Positions 7,247 to 16,460 of a DNA stretch of 60,903 nucleotides are shown piece by piece (within the stretch, counting starts at the first letter, position 1; the number at the start of each line of letters is the position of its first letter). The notes under the pieces are model-generated. The model was not told where the DNA came from. It did not search any database and saw nothing but the letters and a program-made list of their open reading frames with translations. Source of the stretch: Candidatus Finniella inopinata (lineage in GTDB: Bacteria > Pseudomonadota > Alphaproteobacteria > Paracaedibacterales > CAIULA01); contig NZ_SCFB01000015.1 of the NCBI RefSeq assembly GCF_004210305.1, forward strand, positions 1-60,903, read 5' to 3'. Position numbers and translations under genes: made by a program.

Positions 7247-9127
7247 TTACTCAGCTGGTTTTGGTTTTCCACTTAAAGGGACACTGGGGCGTGGTGAGTT
7301 TGTATCGTTGAAGCCAATGGGAGCTGGTAATATCCCTCCCTCTAACACAATTCTAATCTCTTCACCCGTCAGTGTCTCTCGCTCTAATAAGACCTGTGCT
7401 AATTGATGTAGGGAGTTTATTTGCTCTTGCAAGAGGTTTTTTGTCTCTTGGTAGCAACCATCTAATATTTTAGCAACTTCTTCGTCAACAACTTGAGACG
7501 TAGCCTCAGAAAACATTTTCGCATGAGCCGTCGTATGGCCCATATAACCCTCGTCTTGGGCCCCATAGGACTGGAATCCAAGTCGATCGCTCATCCCCCA
7601 TTCGGTAATCATGCGTCGGGCAATGTTTGTTGCCATTTTAATGTCTGAGGATGCGCCCGTTGTAACTTTATCATAGCCAAATATTAATTCTTCAGCTAAT
7701 CTGCCCCCCATTGCCACCTTAAGGTCGGCATATAAACGACTGCGCGACATGGAAATGCGGTCACCCTCTGGCAAACGCATAACCATTCCTAAGGCACGGC
7801 CACGGGGGATAATGGTGGCTTTATGAATGGGGTCTGAATCAGGTGTATAATATGCGATGATGGCATGCCCCCCTTCATGATAAGCCGTAAGCTTTTTCTC
7901 TTCTTCTGTCATGACCATGGAACGACGTTCCGCCCCCATCATCACCTTATCTTTGGCTTGCTCAAATTCGTGCATACCAACCATTAATTTTCCACGGCGT
8001 GCTGCCATCAAGGCCGCTTCATTAACCAAATTGGCTAAATCAGCCCCTGAGAATCCGGGAGTTCCTCGTGCAATAACTCTTGCATCAACGTTGGGCGATA
8101 AAGGAACTTTTCTCATATGAACTTTTAAAATCTGTTCACGACCGCTTACATCGGGGTTGGGCACAACAACTTGTCTGTCAAAACGACCTGGGCGTAATAA
8201 AGCAGGGTCTAGAATATCAGGCCTGTTCGTGGCTGCTACCAAAATGACGCTTTGGTTTTCCTCAAACCCATCCATTTCAACCAGTAATTGGTTCAATGTT
8301 TGTTCGCGTTCGTCATTACCTCCACCCAGGCCAACTCCACGATGACGGCCAACGGCATCAATCTCGTCCATGAAAATAATACAAGGCGCATTTTTTTTGG
8401 CCTGTTCAAACATATCACGAACTCGGCTGGCACCCACACCCACAAACATTTCCACAAAGTCGGACCCTGAAATGCTGAAAAAGGGCACTTCAGCCTCGCC
8501 AGCGATAGCTTTGGCCAATAATGTTTTACCAGTGCCGGGTGGGCCGACCAGCAATACGCCACGGGGAATACGTCCGCCCAAGCGTTGGAATTTTTGCGGA
8601 TCTTTTAGAAAATCAACAATTTCTTGCAGCTCTTGTTTGGCCTCGTCAATGCCGGCAACATCTTCAAATGTGACTTTTTTTGCCTTATCATCCCTTAGAC
8701 GCGCCTTTGATTTCCCAAAACCCATCGCACGATTCCCCCCTGATTGTATCTGACGGAAAGAATAAAGGGTTAAACCAACCAACAAAAGTATAGGCAGCCA
8801 GGGTAACAAAAGTTGAAAAATAGAAAGGTCATGATCAGCAGGCAGAGCTCTGATAACCACGTCTTTCTCAAGCAACTTAGTCACCATTGTTTGGGTTTCA
8901 GGGGCATAGGTAATGAAATTTCTACCATCCTTTGTCTTTCCCAAAACGTGCTGACCGCTTAATGTTACCTCGGCAACTTTATTATCATTAACATCATTAA
9001 TAAACTGAGAATAAGCAACAGGAGGATTCCCTTGATGAGAAGAGGATCCTGGAAACATTTGGAAAATCACAAACAAAACAGCAGCTATGGCTGACCACAA
9101 GAATAAATTGCGCGTTGTTGGGTTCAA
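7247..9127 (-). CDS. ftsH: ATP-dependent zinc metalloprotease FtsH
   Basis: A membrane-bound AAA protease that degrades misfolded membrane proteins and regulators such as LpxC. It has 626 residues. There are two membrane segments (about 7-25 and 103-123) around a periplasmic part. The Walker A GPPGTGKT is at 195-202, Walker B IIFMDEID near 248-255, the second region of homology runs through [21 protein letters not shown], and the zinc site HEGGH is at 415-419. All key residues are intact. The gene is followed without a gap by glmM. tilS, which often precedes ftsH, is not found here. The 220 bases upstream hold a perfect inverted repeat at 9242-9274. Confidence 0.97.
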   Translation of the reverse strand: MNPTTRNLFLWSAIAAVLFVIFQMFPGSSSHQGNPPVAYSQFINDVNDNKVAEVTLSGQHVLGKTKDGRNFITYAPETQTMVTKLLEKDVVIRALPADHDLSIFQLLLPWLPILLLVGLTLYSFRQIQSGGNRAMGFGKSKARLRDDKAKKVTFEDVAGIDEAKQELQEIVDFLKDPQKFQRLGGRIPRGVLLVGPPGTGKTLLAKAIAGEAEVPFFSISGSDFVEMFVGVGASRVRDMFEQAKKNAPCIIFMDEIDAVGRHRGVGLGGGNDEREQTLNQLLVEMDGFEENQSVILVAATNRPDILDPALLRPGRFDRQVVVPNPDVSGREQILKVHMRKVPLSPNVDARVIARGTPGFSGADLANLVNEAALMAARRGKLMVGMHEFEQAKDKVMMGAERRSMVMTEEEKKLTAYHEGGHAIIAYYTPDSDPIHKATIIPRGRALGMVMRLPEGDRISMSRSRLYADLKVAMGGRLAEELIFGYDKVTTGASSDIKMATNIARRMITEWGMSDRLGFQSYGAQDEGYMGHTTAHAKMFSEATSQVVDEEVAKILDGCYQETKNLLQEQINSLHQLAQVLLERETLTGEEIRIVLEGGILPAPIGFNDTNSPRPSVPLSGKPKPAE

Positions 9128-9241
9128 GGTTTGCCTCTCTATTTTAGGAATTATTCACATATTCTCTGAAAACCAAGGCGGGTGCAATGGTTATTTATTA
9201 TAAAATGAATCCCCTAAACTAGAGCAGTTGCGTGAGGACAC

Positions 9242-9274
9242 ATTCATCCTTAAATAACGCAATAAAGGATGAAT
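9242..9274. repeat. Perfect 10-bp inverted repeat upstream of ftsH
   Basis: ATTCATCCTT pairs with AAGGATGAAT around a 13-nt spacer. It lies 115-147 bases upstream of the ftsH start and 75 bases past the end of the preceding minus-strand gene. No T-run follows on the minus strand, so an operator or processed mRNA end is as likely as a terminator. Confidence 0.4.
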
Positions 9275-9348
9275 TCTGTAGATAGCAAGATGTAAAAGAA
9301 AGCTCATAGTGAGGAGTCTAAATTTAAGGTGGCAAGACAAAAATTGTT

Positions 9349-10647
9349 TTATCCCCTGAATGGACTTCTTTCAATTACATCCTCAAATAACTGGTGCCAA
9401 TTGCGTTCCACCCTTAGCCGCATGAAGACACCCCCCATGCCCACGGCGGCTCTGTCCATAAAGACAAATTCGCGAGGGGGGCGAATACCGCCCAATTTAT
9501 TTAATTCGGCATGGACCTGCGTGGCTGTTTGCCACCCTTTGGTTCCGCTGAAGTCATCTTGAATGGGGCGAACTCTATCATCCAATAACGGGTCATACAA
9601 AAGTCTGGCCCATTGGCCTATCACCTCGATTACGGCTTTACTTAAATTTTTGAACCCTAAACATTCATAGGCATAAACAGCCTCATCAGGTCGATTATTC
9701 AACAGGGCATCATAAAGGTGAAGAATGCCTTGAACGAACTGGGCAGGGAAGTGTCTGACGCAGCCAAAGTCCAACAGCTGGATCGTCCCACCCTCGCCAA
9801 CCAAATAGTTACCCGGGTGAGGATCGCCATGAATGACCCCGTGATGATAAAGGGGGTGATACCAGGCTTGGAATAAACGATCGGCCAATTGGTTGCGAAA
9901 GTCCTCATCAGCCTCGATAAAATCATAAATGGGCTTGCCATCCATCCACGACATCGTTAACAGACGATCCGTTGAAAGATCTGGATGAACGGTTGGTACC
10001 TTTACCCAATCAGCCCCTTGAAAGATTGTTTGATAAAGGTGAATTTGCTTGGCTTCGTGGTGATAGTCCAACTCTTCCAACAGACGCGTTTTAATCTCGT
10101 CTTGAACCTCACTGGTATCCAGGGCTTTATTCCAAAGATGATAAACACCCAGTAAAGCCCTTAAGTTGGCTAAATCAGTTTCCACAAGGCTTTGCATTTG
10201 CGGGTATTGTAGCTTGCAGGCGACAAGTTCGCCTGAGATCGTGCTTGCCTGATGCATTTGCCCCAAAGAAGCTGCGGCCTTTGCTGTTAAATCAAAATGT
10301 TGAAAGTGGTGTTGCCAGTTGACCCCCAATTCAGCCACCATTCGGCGACGAACAAAAGGCACACCCATGGCAGGCGCACACGATTGTAATTCTCTTAATT
10401 CCTGAGCATAGTCGGCCGGAATAGCGTCCGGAATAGTTGCCAAAAACTGAGCCACCTTCATCAACGGTCCTTTCATGGACCCTAATGTGGCTTTTAAATT
10501 TTTTGCATAGGCTTCGTCGTCAATGGGCCGGCCTAAATATTCCTGGCCGACCAAACGCGCGGCCAACCCACCTACAGCGCTGCCCACTTCAAAGTATCGC
10601 TTTATTTTTGTGGATAGAGTCGCATCGTCTATCAATTTTCTATTCAC
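9349..10647 (-). CDS. ABC1/UbiB-family kinase-like protein
   Basis: A 432-residue member of the AarF/ABC1/UbiB (COQ8-like) family, unorthodox ATPases linked to ubiquinone biosynthesis. Seen: an N-terminal region with MKGPLMKVAQ where the family has its KxGQ signature (here K-V-A-Q), an Ala-rich loop KAAASLGQMH in place of a normal glycine loop, ACKLQYP with the nucleotide-binding Lys, HGDPHPGNYLV as the catalytic loop and LLDFG as the metal-binding motif. Unlike classical UbiB it has no clear C-terminal pair of membrane helices. The Gly-to-Ala change in KxGQ may be a subfamily trait. A role in quinone supply is likely but rests on family membership. Confidence 0.85.
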   Translation of the reverse strand: MNRKLIDDATLSTKIKRYFEVGSAVGGLAARLVGQEYLGRPIDDEAYAKNLKATLGSMKGPLMKVAQFLATIPDAIPADYAQELRELQSCAPAMGVPFVRRRMVAELGVNWQHHFQHFDLTAKAAASLGQMHQASTISGELVACKLQYPQMQSLVETDLANLRALLGVYHLWNKALDTSEVQDEIKTRLLEELDYHHEAKQIHLYQTIFQGADWVKVPTVHPDLSTDRLLTMSWMDGKPIYDFIEADEDFRNQLADRLFQAWYHPLYHHGVIHGDPHPGNYLVGEGGTIQLLDFGCVRHFPAQFVQGILHLYDALLNNRPDEAVYAYECLGFKNLSKAVIEVIGQWARLLYDPLLDDRVRPIQDDFSGTKGWQTATQVHAELNKLGGIRPPREFVFMDRAAVGMGGVFMRLRVERNWHQLFEDVIERSPFRG

Positions 10648-10700
10648 TTCATTGTTAGTTTAATTTATGACGTCAACTTCTTTAAATAGATCATGTAAAC

Positions 10701-11018
10701 TCATACGATTCTAACCCCTTCAGTCTTTGCGATTTCGTGTATTGGCGGGGGATATGGAAAATTGAGCAGATTCAGAACAATATCGATTTTTTGTTCACCA
10801 ATTTCTTGTTCCAAATCCTACACAAAATCAGTTTTTCTTTTGATTGCCTCATCGACAGTTTTTGCATGTGTTTCGATGCATAAGTCTATGTCCCCACCTT
10901 TTTTGGTCAAGTCTGTTCTAGAACCGAAAAGCCATAGTTCATCCTCAAGCAAAAAATGCTTAAGGAACAAATTTTCCAATGCTTTCAGATCATGGTCTGA
11001 TAATCTTACCTTTTTCAT
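10701..11018 (-). pseudogene. MNT-type nucleotidyltransferase, broken by an in-frame TAG
   Basis: The frame encodes a small nucleotidyltransferase-domain protein. LWLFGSRTDLTKKGGDIDL carries the GS...DxD signature of the MNT family. After DFV comes TAG at 10818-10820, and the same frame then continues DLEQEIGEQKIDIVLNLLN...PPPIHEIAKTEGVRIV to a TGA at 10701-10703. The continuation matches the C-terminal half expected of this roughly 105-residue family, where a Trp normally sits at the stop position, so a single TGG-to-TAG change explains it. No HEPN-type partner gene is adjacent. I start it at the ATG at 11018; a GTG at 11036 is also open. It is most likely a recent pseudogene; a sequencing error is the alternative. 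Confidence 0.75.
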
Positions 11019-11066
11019 CTTATCCAGCGTCCACACTTTTTTGTAACCATCTGAATTGGGTATAAA

Positions 11067-12869
11067 TTAATCCACCAACAATTCCAACTGGTTAATAAAA
11101 TCAGCAATCATGCTTAAACCATGATTCCAAAACTCAGGATCGTCTGCTTTCAAACCAAAAGACTGAAGAAGATCTGCATATTTCTTGGTGCCGCCCGCTG
11201 ACAGTAAATCAATATACTTCTCAGCAAATCCCTCTGGTTGATTCTGATAAACAGCATACAAGGAATTAACCAAACAATCACCAAAAGCATAAGCATACAC
11301 GTAAAAAGGAGAATGGATGAAATGTGAAATATACGTCCAGTATGGGCGACATATATCATCAACATGAACAGCGGGGCCTAAGGCTTGTCTTTGCGTTTCC
11401 AACCAAAGGTTGCCAATATTTTCCGCCGATAATTCCTTTGATCGACGGAGGGTGTGCACCTGTTGTTCGAAGTCGTAAAACGCAATTTGCCGTACAACGG
11501 TATTGAGCATATCGTCAATTTTTCCGGCCAACAGTTGTCGCCGTACTGCAGGATCGTTTTGGCTTTTTAATAAGGATTGAAACGTCAGCATTTCTCCAAA
11601 AACAGAAGCCGTCTCTGCCAACGTTAAAGGGGTGGAAGCCAATAAGAGCCCTTGTTTGCTGGCTAGTATCTGATGAATGCCGTGACCTAATTCATGCGCG
11701 AGAGTCATAACGTCCCGCGTTTTTCCTTGATAGTTTAATAATATAAAGGGGTTCGCTGAGGGGATCGTTCCATGGGAAAATGCACCCGACGTTTTTCCTT
11801 TTTTCACAGGGACATCGATCCAATTGTTATCAAAAAACTGGCGCCCAATCTGTGCCATAAGGGGGCTAAATTGTTCATAAGCGCTTAAGACGATGTCACG
11901 CGCTTTCAACCAAGAAATTGCCTGTTCTGGGACTTGTGAAAGGGGGGCATTTCTATCCCAATAATCCAAATGCTCAAGTTTTAGCAATTTAGCCTTTAGA
12001 GCATAATACCGATGAGAAAGGCGACCATATTGGGATTTAACAGCCTCCACCAGGGCTTCAACAACTTGCGGTTCAATTTGGTTAATGAGATGACGTTCGT
12101 GAACTGGGCTTGCATAGTGACGCCATGTGTCTTCTGTTTCTTTATCTTTTGCCAAGGTGTTGGTGATAAAAGTGAAAAGGGGAAGGTGCGCATTTAAACC
12201 TTTGGATAAAGCCAAGGCAGCGTGCTGGCGTATTTGACGATCAGGATGATTGGTCAAATCAGTCACCTGGGACAGATTAAGGTCATCTCCGTTCATCGAG
12301 AAGGTCATGCTAGCCAGTGTTTCTTCATAAAGGCGGCTCCAAGCCTGGCTTGATGTCAGTGACTTCTCAAGGAATAGTTTTTCCAAGTCGCCTGACAGTT
12401 GATGAGGCCGGAACAAACGAACTTTTTCTAACCATGGCCTGTAACGACGCAAACTTGGTGTTTTGTTGAAGGCGATTTCCAAAAGGTCATCTTCGATCTG
12501 ATTTAGTTCCAAGGTAAAGAAAATTAAGTGCCCACTTAAAGCTGTCACCTCTTCTTGAATATGTTGGTAGAACTGGCCAACTTCTGTGTCATTAAGATTT
12601 TTATAATAAAGCAAACTGGAAAAGCTAACTAATCGTCCTATGTCTTCTTGTATAGCGTCAAAATCATGAATCGCTGAAAGCAGCTGCTCGCTGTTCCAAC
12701 CAGAACTTACAAACAAACCTTTATAGGTCTCTACAAATTGTTTTGTATTTTGATTACAGGCAGCTATGGCAATTTGAATTTTTGGGTCATTTAACGAACT
12801 GTAGAGACTGTTTAAGTTCCATTCTGGTAAATTTTCTTCGCTCAATAAGCTAATTACAGGATCTGGCAT
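11067..12869 (-). CDS. pepF: M3-family oligoendopeptidase F
   Basis: A cytoplasmic zinc peptidase of family M3 that cleaves short peptides. Its 600 residues match PepF-type proteins. The zinc site HELGHGIHQ is visible in the C-terminal half (about residues 390-398), followed by the third-ligand helix around LAETASVFGEML. The N-terminal two thirds are helical, as in the family. No signal peptide is seen. The nucleotidyltransferase pseudogene lies about 30 bases downstream. It may help recycle peptides taken up from a host; that is inference. Confidence 0.93.
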   Translation of the reverse strand: MPDPVISLLSEENLPEWNLNSLYSSLNDPKIQIAIAACNQNTKQFVETYKGLFVSSGWNSEQLLSAIHDFDAIQEDIGRLVSFSSLLYYKNLNDTEVGQFYQHIQEEVTALSGHLIFFTLELNQIEDDLLEIAFNKTPSLRRYRPWLEKVRLFRPHQLSGDLEKLFLEKSLTSSQAWSRLYEETLASMTFSMNGDDLNLSQVTDLTNHPDRQIRQHAALALSKGLNAHLPLFTFITNTLAKDKETEDTWRHYASPVHERHLINQIEPQVVEALVEAVKSQYGRLSHRYYALKAKLLKLEHLDYWDRNAPLSQVPEQAISWLKARDIVLSAYEQFSPLMAQIGRQFFDNNWIDVPVKKGKTSGAFSHGTIPSANPFILLNYQGKTRDVMTLAHELGHGIHQILASKQGLLLASTPLTLAETASVFGEMLTFQSLLKSQNDPAVRRQLLAGKIDDMLNTVVRQIAFYDFEQQVHTLRRSKELSAENIGNLWLETQRQALGPAVHVDDICRPYWTYISHFIHSPFYVYAYAFGDCLVNSLYAVYQNQPEGFAEKYIDLLSAGGTKKYADLLQSFGLKADDPEFWNHGLSMIADFINQLELLVD

Positions 12870-12992
12870 TTATTCTTCCCTTGTTTTTGAAAGTTGAAAA
12901 ATTATAAACAAAAAAAAGAAATTTAACATAGATTTTAACAATAGTGCTATAAAACCTAAAGTCGGACGGTCAAGATGCGATTCGACCCCCAA

Positions 12993-13820
12993 TTAAACCC
13001 TTTGGTAGCCTGGTAAGGCTGGAATAAATAAATTCTGTGAAGAGTCATTTATGCCTGAGCATAAATCATCCTCCGTTTCGATATTCTCATCTTGATCTTG
13101 GGATGTGCCAGGTAGTACAACGACTGAGGACCAATAATTGATCAGCGTTGCAATGTTGGCTGCGAAATTTGCATAGTCGAACGTTTTGCAAATATATCCA
13201 GCTGCATAGTTTTGATAGACGCTCAGCATCTCTTCCACGCTTATACCATTAGTCAAAACAATTACGGGAATATCTTGGAGTAGACGGTCTCGCTTGATTT
13301 CTTTTAAAACATTAAATCCATCACGCTTTGGTATATTGATATCCAATAAAATAAGGTCAGGACGAGGAAAGTCGACGTTCAGATCTTGTTTATATCGCAG
13401 AAAATCAATCGTTTGAGCGCCATCATGAACACAAAAAAGATTGATTTTGTGATTAGTAGCATCCAATGCCCTCCTCATGATCAACTCGTCCGCAGGATCA
13501 TCCTCAACCAACAAAATATGCAATTCCTTGGAAGGGTTATGGAAGACAACGTCACTTTTTTTCTTTTCGTTCCGCTGATTAGGGGGGGTAAATCCCTGAT
13601 AGAAATAGTGAGGAGAAACCCCATAAAATTGACTTATCTGATACAACACGCCTGCCGACACACGACTTTGTGCTTGTTCATACTTTTGAATTTGCTGATG
13701 TGATATGCCCAGATTTTCCCCAACCTGGGCCAGGGTGAAACCCAGCTTGTGTCGTTTTTCTCGCAAACGCCTTCCTATGAACACATCCAACTCTTTTAAA
13801 TCGTCTGCTAAATATTCCAC
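12993..13820 (-). CDS. HTH (XRE)-response regulator receiver fusion
   Basis: A 275-residue protein with an unusual domain order. Residues about 13-70 form an XRE/Cro-type helix-turn-helix (LREKRHKLGFTLAQVGENLG, then ISHQQIQKYEQAQSRVS). After a short linker, about 98-225 form a phosphoacceptor receiver domain: LLVEDDPADE with the acidic pair, LILLDINIPKRDGF with the phosphorylated Asp, VIVLTNG with the switch Thr, and YICKTFD with the conserved Lys. The receiver resembles the Rcp1 type. About 45 acidic residues follow. Typical regulators have the receiver first, so here DNA binding is probably controlled by a C-terminal receiver. No histidine kinase is adjacent, so the partner must be elsewhere. 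Confidence 0.85.
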   Translation of the reverse strand: MEYLADDLKELDVFIGRRLREKRHKLGFTLAQVGENLGISHQQIQKYEQAQSRVSAGVLYQISQFYGVSPHYFYQGFTPPNQRNEKKKSDVVFHNPSKELHILLVEDDPADELIMRRALDATNHKINLFCVHDGAQTIDFLRYKQDLNVDFPRPDLILLDINIPKRDGFNVLKEIKRDRLLQDIPVIVLTNGISVEEMLSVYQNYAAGYICKTFDYANFAANIATLINYWSSVVVLPGTSQDQDENIETEDDLCSGINDSSQNLFIPALPGYQRV

Positions 13821-14071
13821 GTTAACACCTTTAAATTAACAGCAATCCCGACTCGGTCTTGCAGCTCATTGAATAAAATTAACCGCACGTTAAGCAATTT
13901 TTTATAAGTATCACTGAGGTTTGCTATCTTTGGTTTAGCATCGATGAGGGATTTTAGCAAAAATCATAAGGACATACCATATGATTTTTTACATCACGCG
14001 CAAGTTTCAAAAATATTTCCTTCTTTTTCTAACAGGATATTTTATTTGTAATAAACAAGCCTTATGTCAGA

Positions 14072-14593
14072 TTAATCTTTAGTTTGAATCTTGTAAGCTT
14101 CGTTTACATAATCAACGAGCAACTGGCGCGCACTTTCTTTCAAATTTTGGGGAAAATGCATGTTGTAGGAAATAACAACTGACTTATCACACTCTATTTC
14201 TAAAAACGCGCCAATGGTTCCCTGTATTTTTAGGTTTGCATCGGTTGCCCAAAAGAACAGGTCTCTAATGGCCGGTTCATCGTACACGTGGGAGCATTTG
14301 CAGAACAGTTTAAGGGTTTCGTTTGCTTTTAAAATTGTTGATCTTTCATTGGGTGCTGATTTAACCGCCCATAAGGAAAATGGGCGTCCTTGGCTCTCTA
14401 ACTCCACGGCTTGTGTCAACGAGTCACTTCTTTGTCTATTTTGGACTGTCTTTTTAATATACCAAGTTTTTTCATCATATTCCTTCTCTAGGCATTCCCT
14501 GCAAGATGTTATATCCGTGTGGGCTATTCCAAAATCTGGGTTAGCGGTCAGTAGAACCGTGATAAAAGAAGCCAAAATAAACGCTTGCTTCAT
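14072..14593 (-). CDS. Secreted protein of unknown function
   Basis: A 173-residue protein. The start at 14593 (MKQAFILAS) gives a clean signal peptide with a likely cut near GIAHT, preceded by GGAGG about 12 bases upstream; the 11-residue extension to 14626 seems wrong. The mature part has several Cys (SCREC, CKC, EC) that could form disulfides in the periplasm. No family is recognised. It lies between a regulator and an envelope protein gene on the same strand but with a gap of about 85 bases to the latter. Confidence 0.6.
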   Translation of the reverse strand: MKQAFILASFITVLLTANPDFGIAHTDITSCRECLEKEYDEKTWYIKKTVQNRQRSDSLTQAVELESQGRPFSLWAVKSAPNERSTILKANETLKLFCKCSHVYDEPAIRDLFFWATDANLKIQGTIGAFLEIECDKSVVISYNMHFPQNLKESARQLLVDYVNEAYKIQTKD

Positions 14594-14678
14594 AAAAATT
14601 ACATTCCTCCGTACAAAAAGTTTCACGACAACAGCTTCTTATAGTTAATGCCTCAAACAATTACAAAGGGAAAATGTA

Positions 14679-16358
14679 TTATTGAGGAGGAATGCCTGCG
14701 GGTTTCATTTTGGGGTTGATGGGAAGTAATTTTTTAAGATCTTGGAAGATATCATGGTGTCCCAGCAAACTAATCGCCATCTTGATAACATCCAAAAATT
14801 CGTGATGAACCGGTTGGTTGGCAATCTCTAACGATTGTGTGTCTCCGTTGAACTGAATCGGTACGGTGCGTACGTGGGGTTTGTCCTCGTTTTTGACTAC
14901 TCCCAATTTGTGAATATTTTCGATTAAATTATTTTTAACACCAAGAAGTATAATTTCCGCAACTTTATGACTTGCTCCTTCCAAACTGTTAAGAAGGTGC
15001 GAGTAACCTTTATTCAAAAATAACTCTGGGTCTTCAAAGTCGACTTCAACATTTAGCAAGGAGGGGGGCGTGTAGTTCCCCTTGATCATAATACCAGAGT
15101 TTTTCAAGCCTATTTTCAAAGAACCCTGCCCTTGACAGGTATTAGAATGAATGTCTTGAAGTTCAAGGACGAAACCAGTATTTATCTCTCCTTTATCTTT
15201 TAAATTCGCCAGTAATGAATACCAAAAAGGTCTAGAATCTGGTTTGAAGGCTGTATTTATTTGGCCGAACGCACATATGACTTCGTCATAAAAATCGCAA
15301 AGCTTTTGAAGATAGTCGGGCCAAATTGTGTGGGCCTGAAAAGTTGAATCATAAGTTGCTTTTAAATAGTTTTTACTAGGCTGGTAGTCCAGCTGACAAT
15401 CAGTAGAAAATGCAAGGGCATGATTTTGATGATTGCTTTTTCCCTCGACCTTAAAGGTGGGTATTGTTTTTACGACAGCGCTCCAATCGGTATCCTGATT
15501 CGGTTTAAATTGCCCAATAAGGGTATTCACAAAAGCTATGCCTTCATCTGCTTCAAAGTGAATTTTATAAATATCATGTTTGTTTGTTTTATTAGCTACA
15601 ACATAGCATTCCAACAAAGTCCAGATTTTAGCCAAGGTTGGACTTAGATACGCATTATCAACCTGCAAATCAACTGAAGCGGTATAATATTTTTTATTTT
15701 CAACCCAATCCTCATTGAGGCTAAATTTAGTGAGGTTATAATCTTGTGTGTAAATGGCTTCGTGATCGTTGGCCGTGACAATTTTTAGATTTCTGCAACT
15801 GGAATTGAAACTCATGACGACAGGATCTTTAAAAATCCCCCGTCTTATTTTCTGAAGCCACCCAGGTGCTGGAAGAGTTATTTTAATTTTCCCTTGGTTA
15901 AGACCATTTTGGTCAGGTGCAATAAAAACGGTATTTTCAGTTGCTGTTTGAAGATTTAACTCTGCATCTCCGACGGATGTTAAAGTCAATTCATGCCAAA
16001 AAGGGTTATAACTGGCAACCAACCGGTCCGCTAAACGATAGGTCAGGCGGAAAATGGGCGAGAGGGTATCCAATTGATTGTGGATGAATTTGGAAATAGA
16101 TCCGTCATTTTTTTGTAAATTCTCCTTTATTTTTTCAAGGGTTTGGTTACTGATGTCCAGTTGAGGTTTTTTAAATTCGACCTTGAACAGGTATTTAGAA
16201 ATGATGACGTCACCCAGCTGCAGTGTGGGCCCTGCATAGGAGCGCCAGTAACTTAAATTTTCACGCACTTGTCTTTGGAAAATGGTAGCCTGGTGATGCC
16301 ATATCACCGCCAAAATAACACCAAAGGCAATAATCAAGGTTTTGATTTTGTGTCCCAC
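14679..16358 (-). CDS. Membrane-anchored envelope protein, possibly DUF2125-like
   Basis: A 559-residue protein with one N-terminal membrane segment (about residues 7-22) and a long beta-rich body, so probably anchored in the inner membrane and facing the periplasm. Repeated patterns such as LTLTSVGDAELNLQ and DVEFDDP-type strands recall the DUF2125/AsmA-like alphaproteobacterial envelope proteins, but the match is weak. It is divergent from the AsmA-like gene, with about 100 bases between the starts, which suggests a shared control region. The start is GTG. Confidence 0.55.
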   Translation of the reverse strand: MGHKIKTLIIAFGVILAVIWHHQATIFQRQVRENLSYWRSYAGPTLQLGDVIISKYLFKVEFKKPQLDISNQTLEKIKENLQKNDGSISKFIHNQLDTLSPIFRLTYRLADRLVASYNPFWHELTLTSVGDAELNLQTATENTVFIAPDQNGLNQGKIKITLPAPGWLQKIRRGIFKDPVVMSFNSSCRNLKIVTANDHEAIYTQDYNLTKFSLNEDWVENKKYYTASVDLQVDNAYLSPTLAKIWTLLECYVVANKTNKHDIYKIHFEADEGIAFVNTLIGQFKPNQDTDWSAVVKTIPTFKVEGKSNHQNHALAFSTDCQLDYQPSKNYLKATYDSTFQAHTIWPDYLQKLCDFYDEVICAFGQINTAFKPDSRPFWYSLLANLKDKGEINTGFVLELQDIHSNTCQGQGSLKIGLKNSGIMIKGNYTPPSLLNVEVDFEDPELFLNKGYSHLLNSLEGASHKVAEIILLGVKNNLIENIHKLGVVKNEDKPHVRTVPIQFNGDTQSLEIANQPVHHEFLDVIKMAISLLGHHDIFQDLKKLLPINPKMKPAGIPPQ

Positions 16359-16460
16359 AATCTTAAATCCTTAACCTTCTTCTATCTTTCTACTATTATT
16401 GTCATAAAATAGTTAATAATGTACGAAAGAACGTACTTTGAAATTGGAAAGGAGAGAAAT

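Noticed and set aside
12923-12938. TTAA-N8-TTAA before the M3 peptidase gene
   Set aside because: The spacer is eight bases, not seven, and the place is not comparable with the array.
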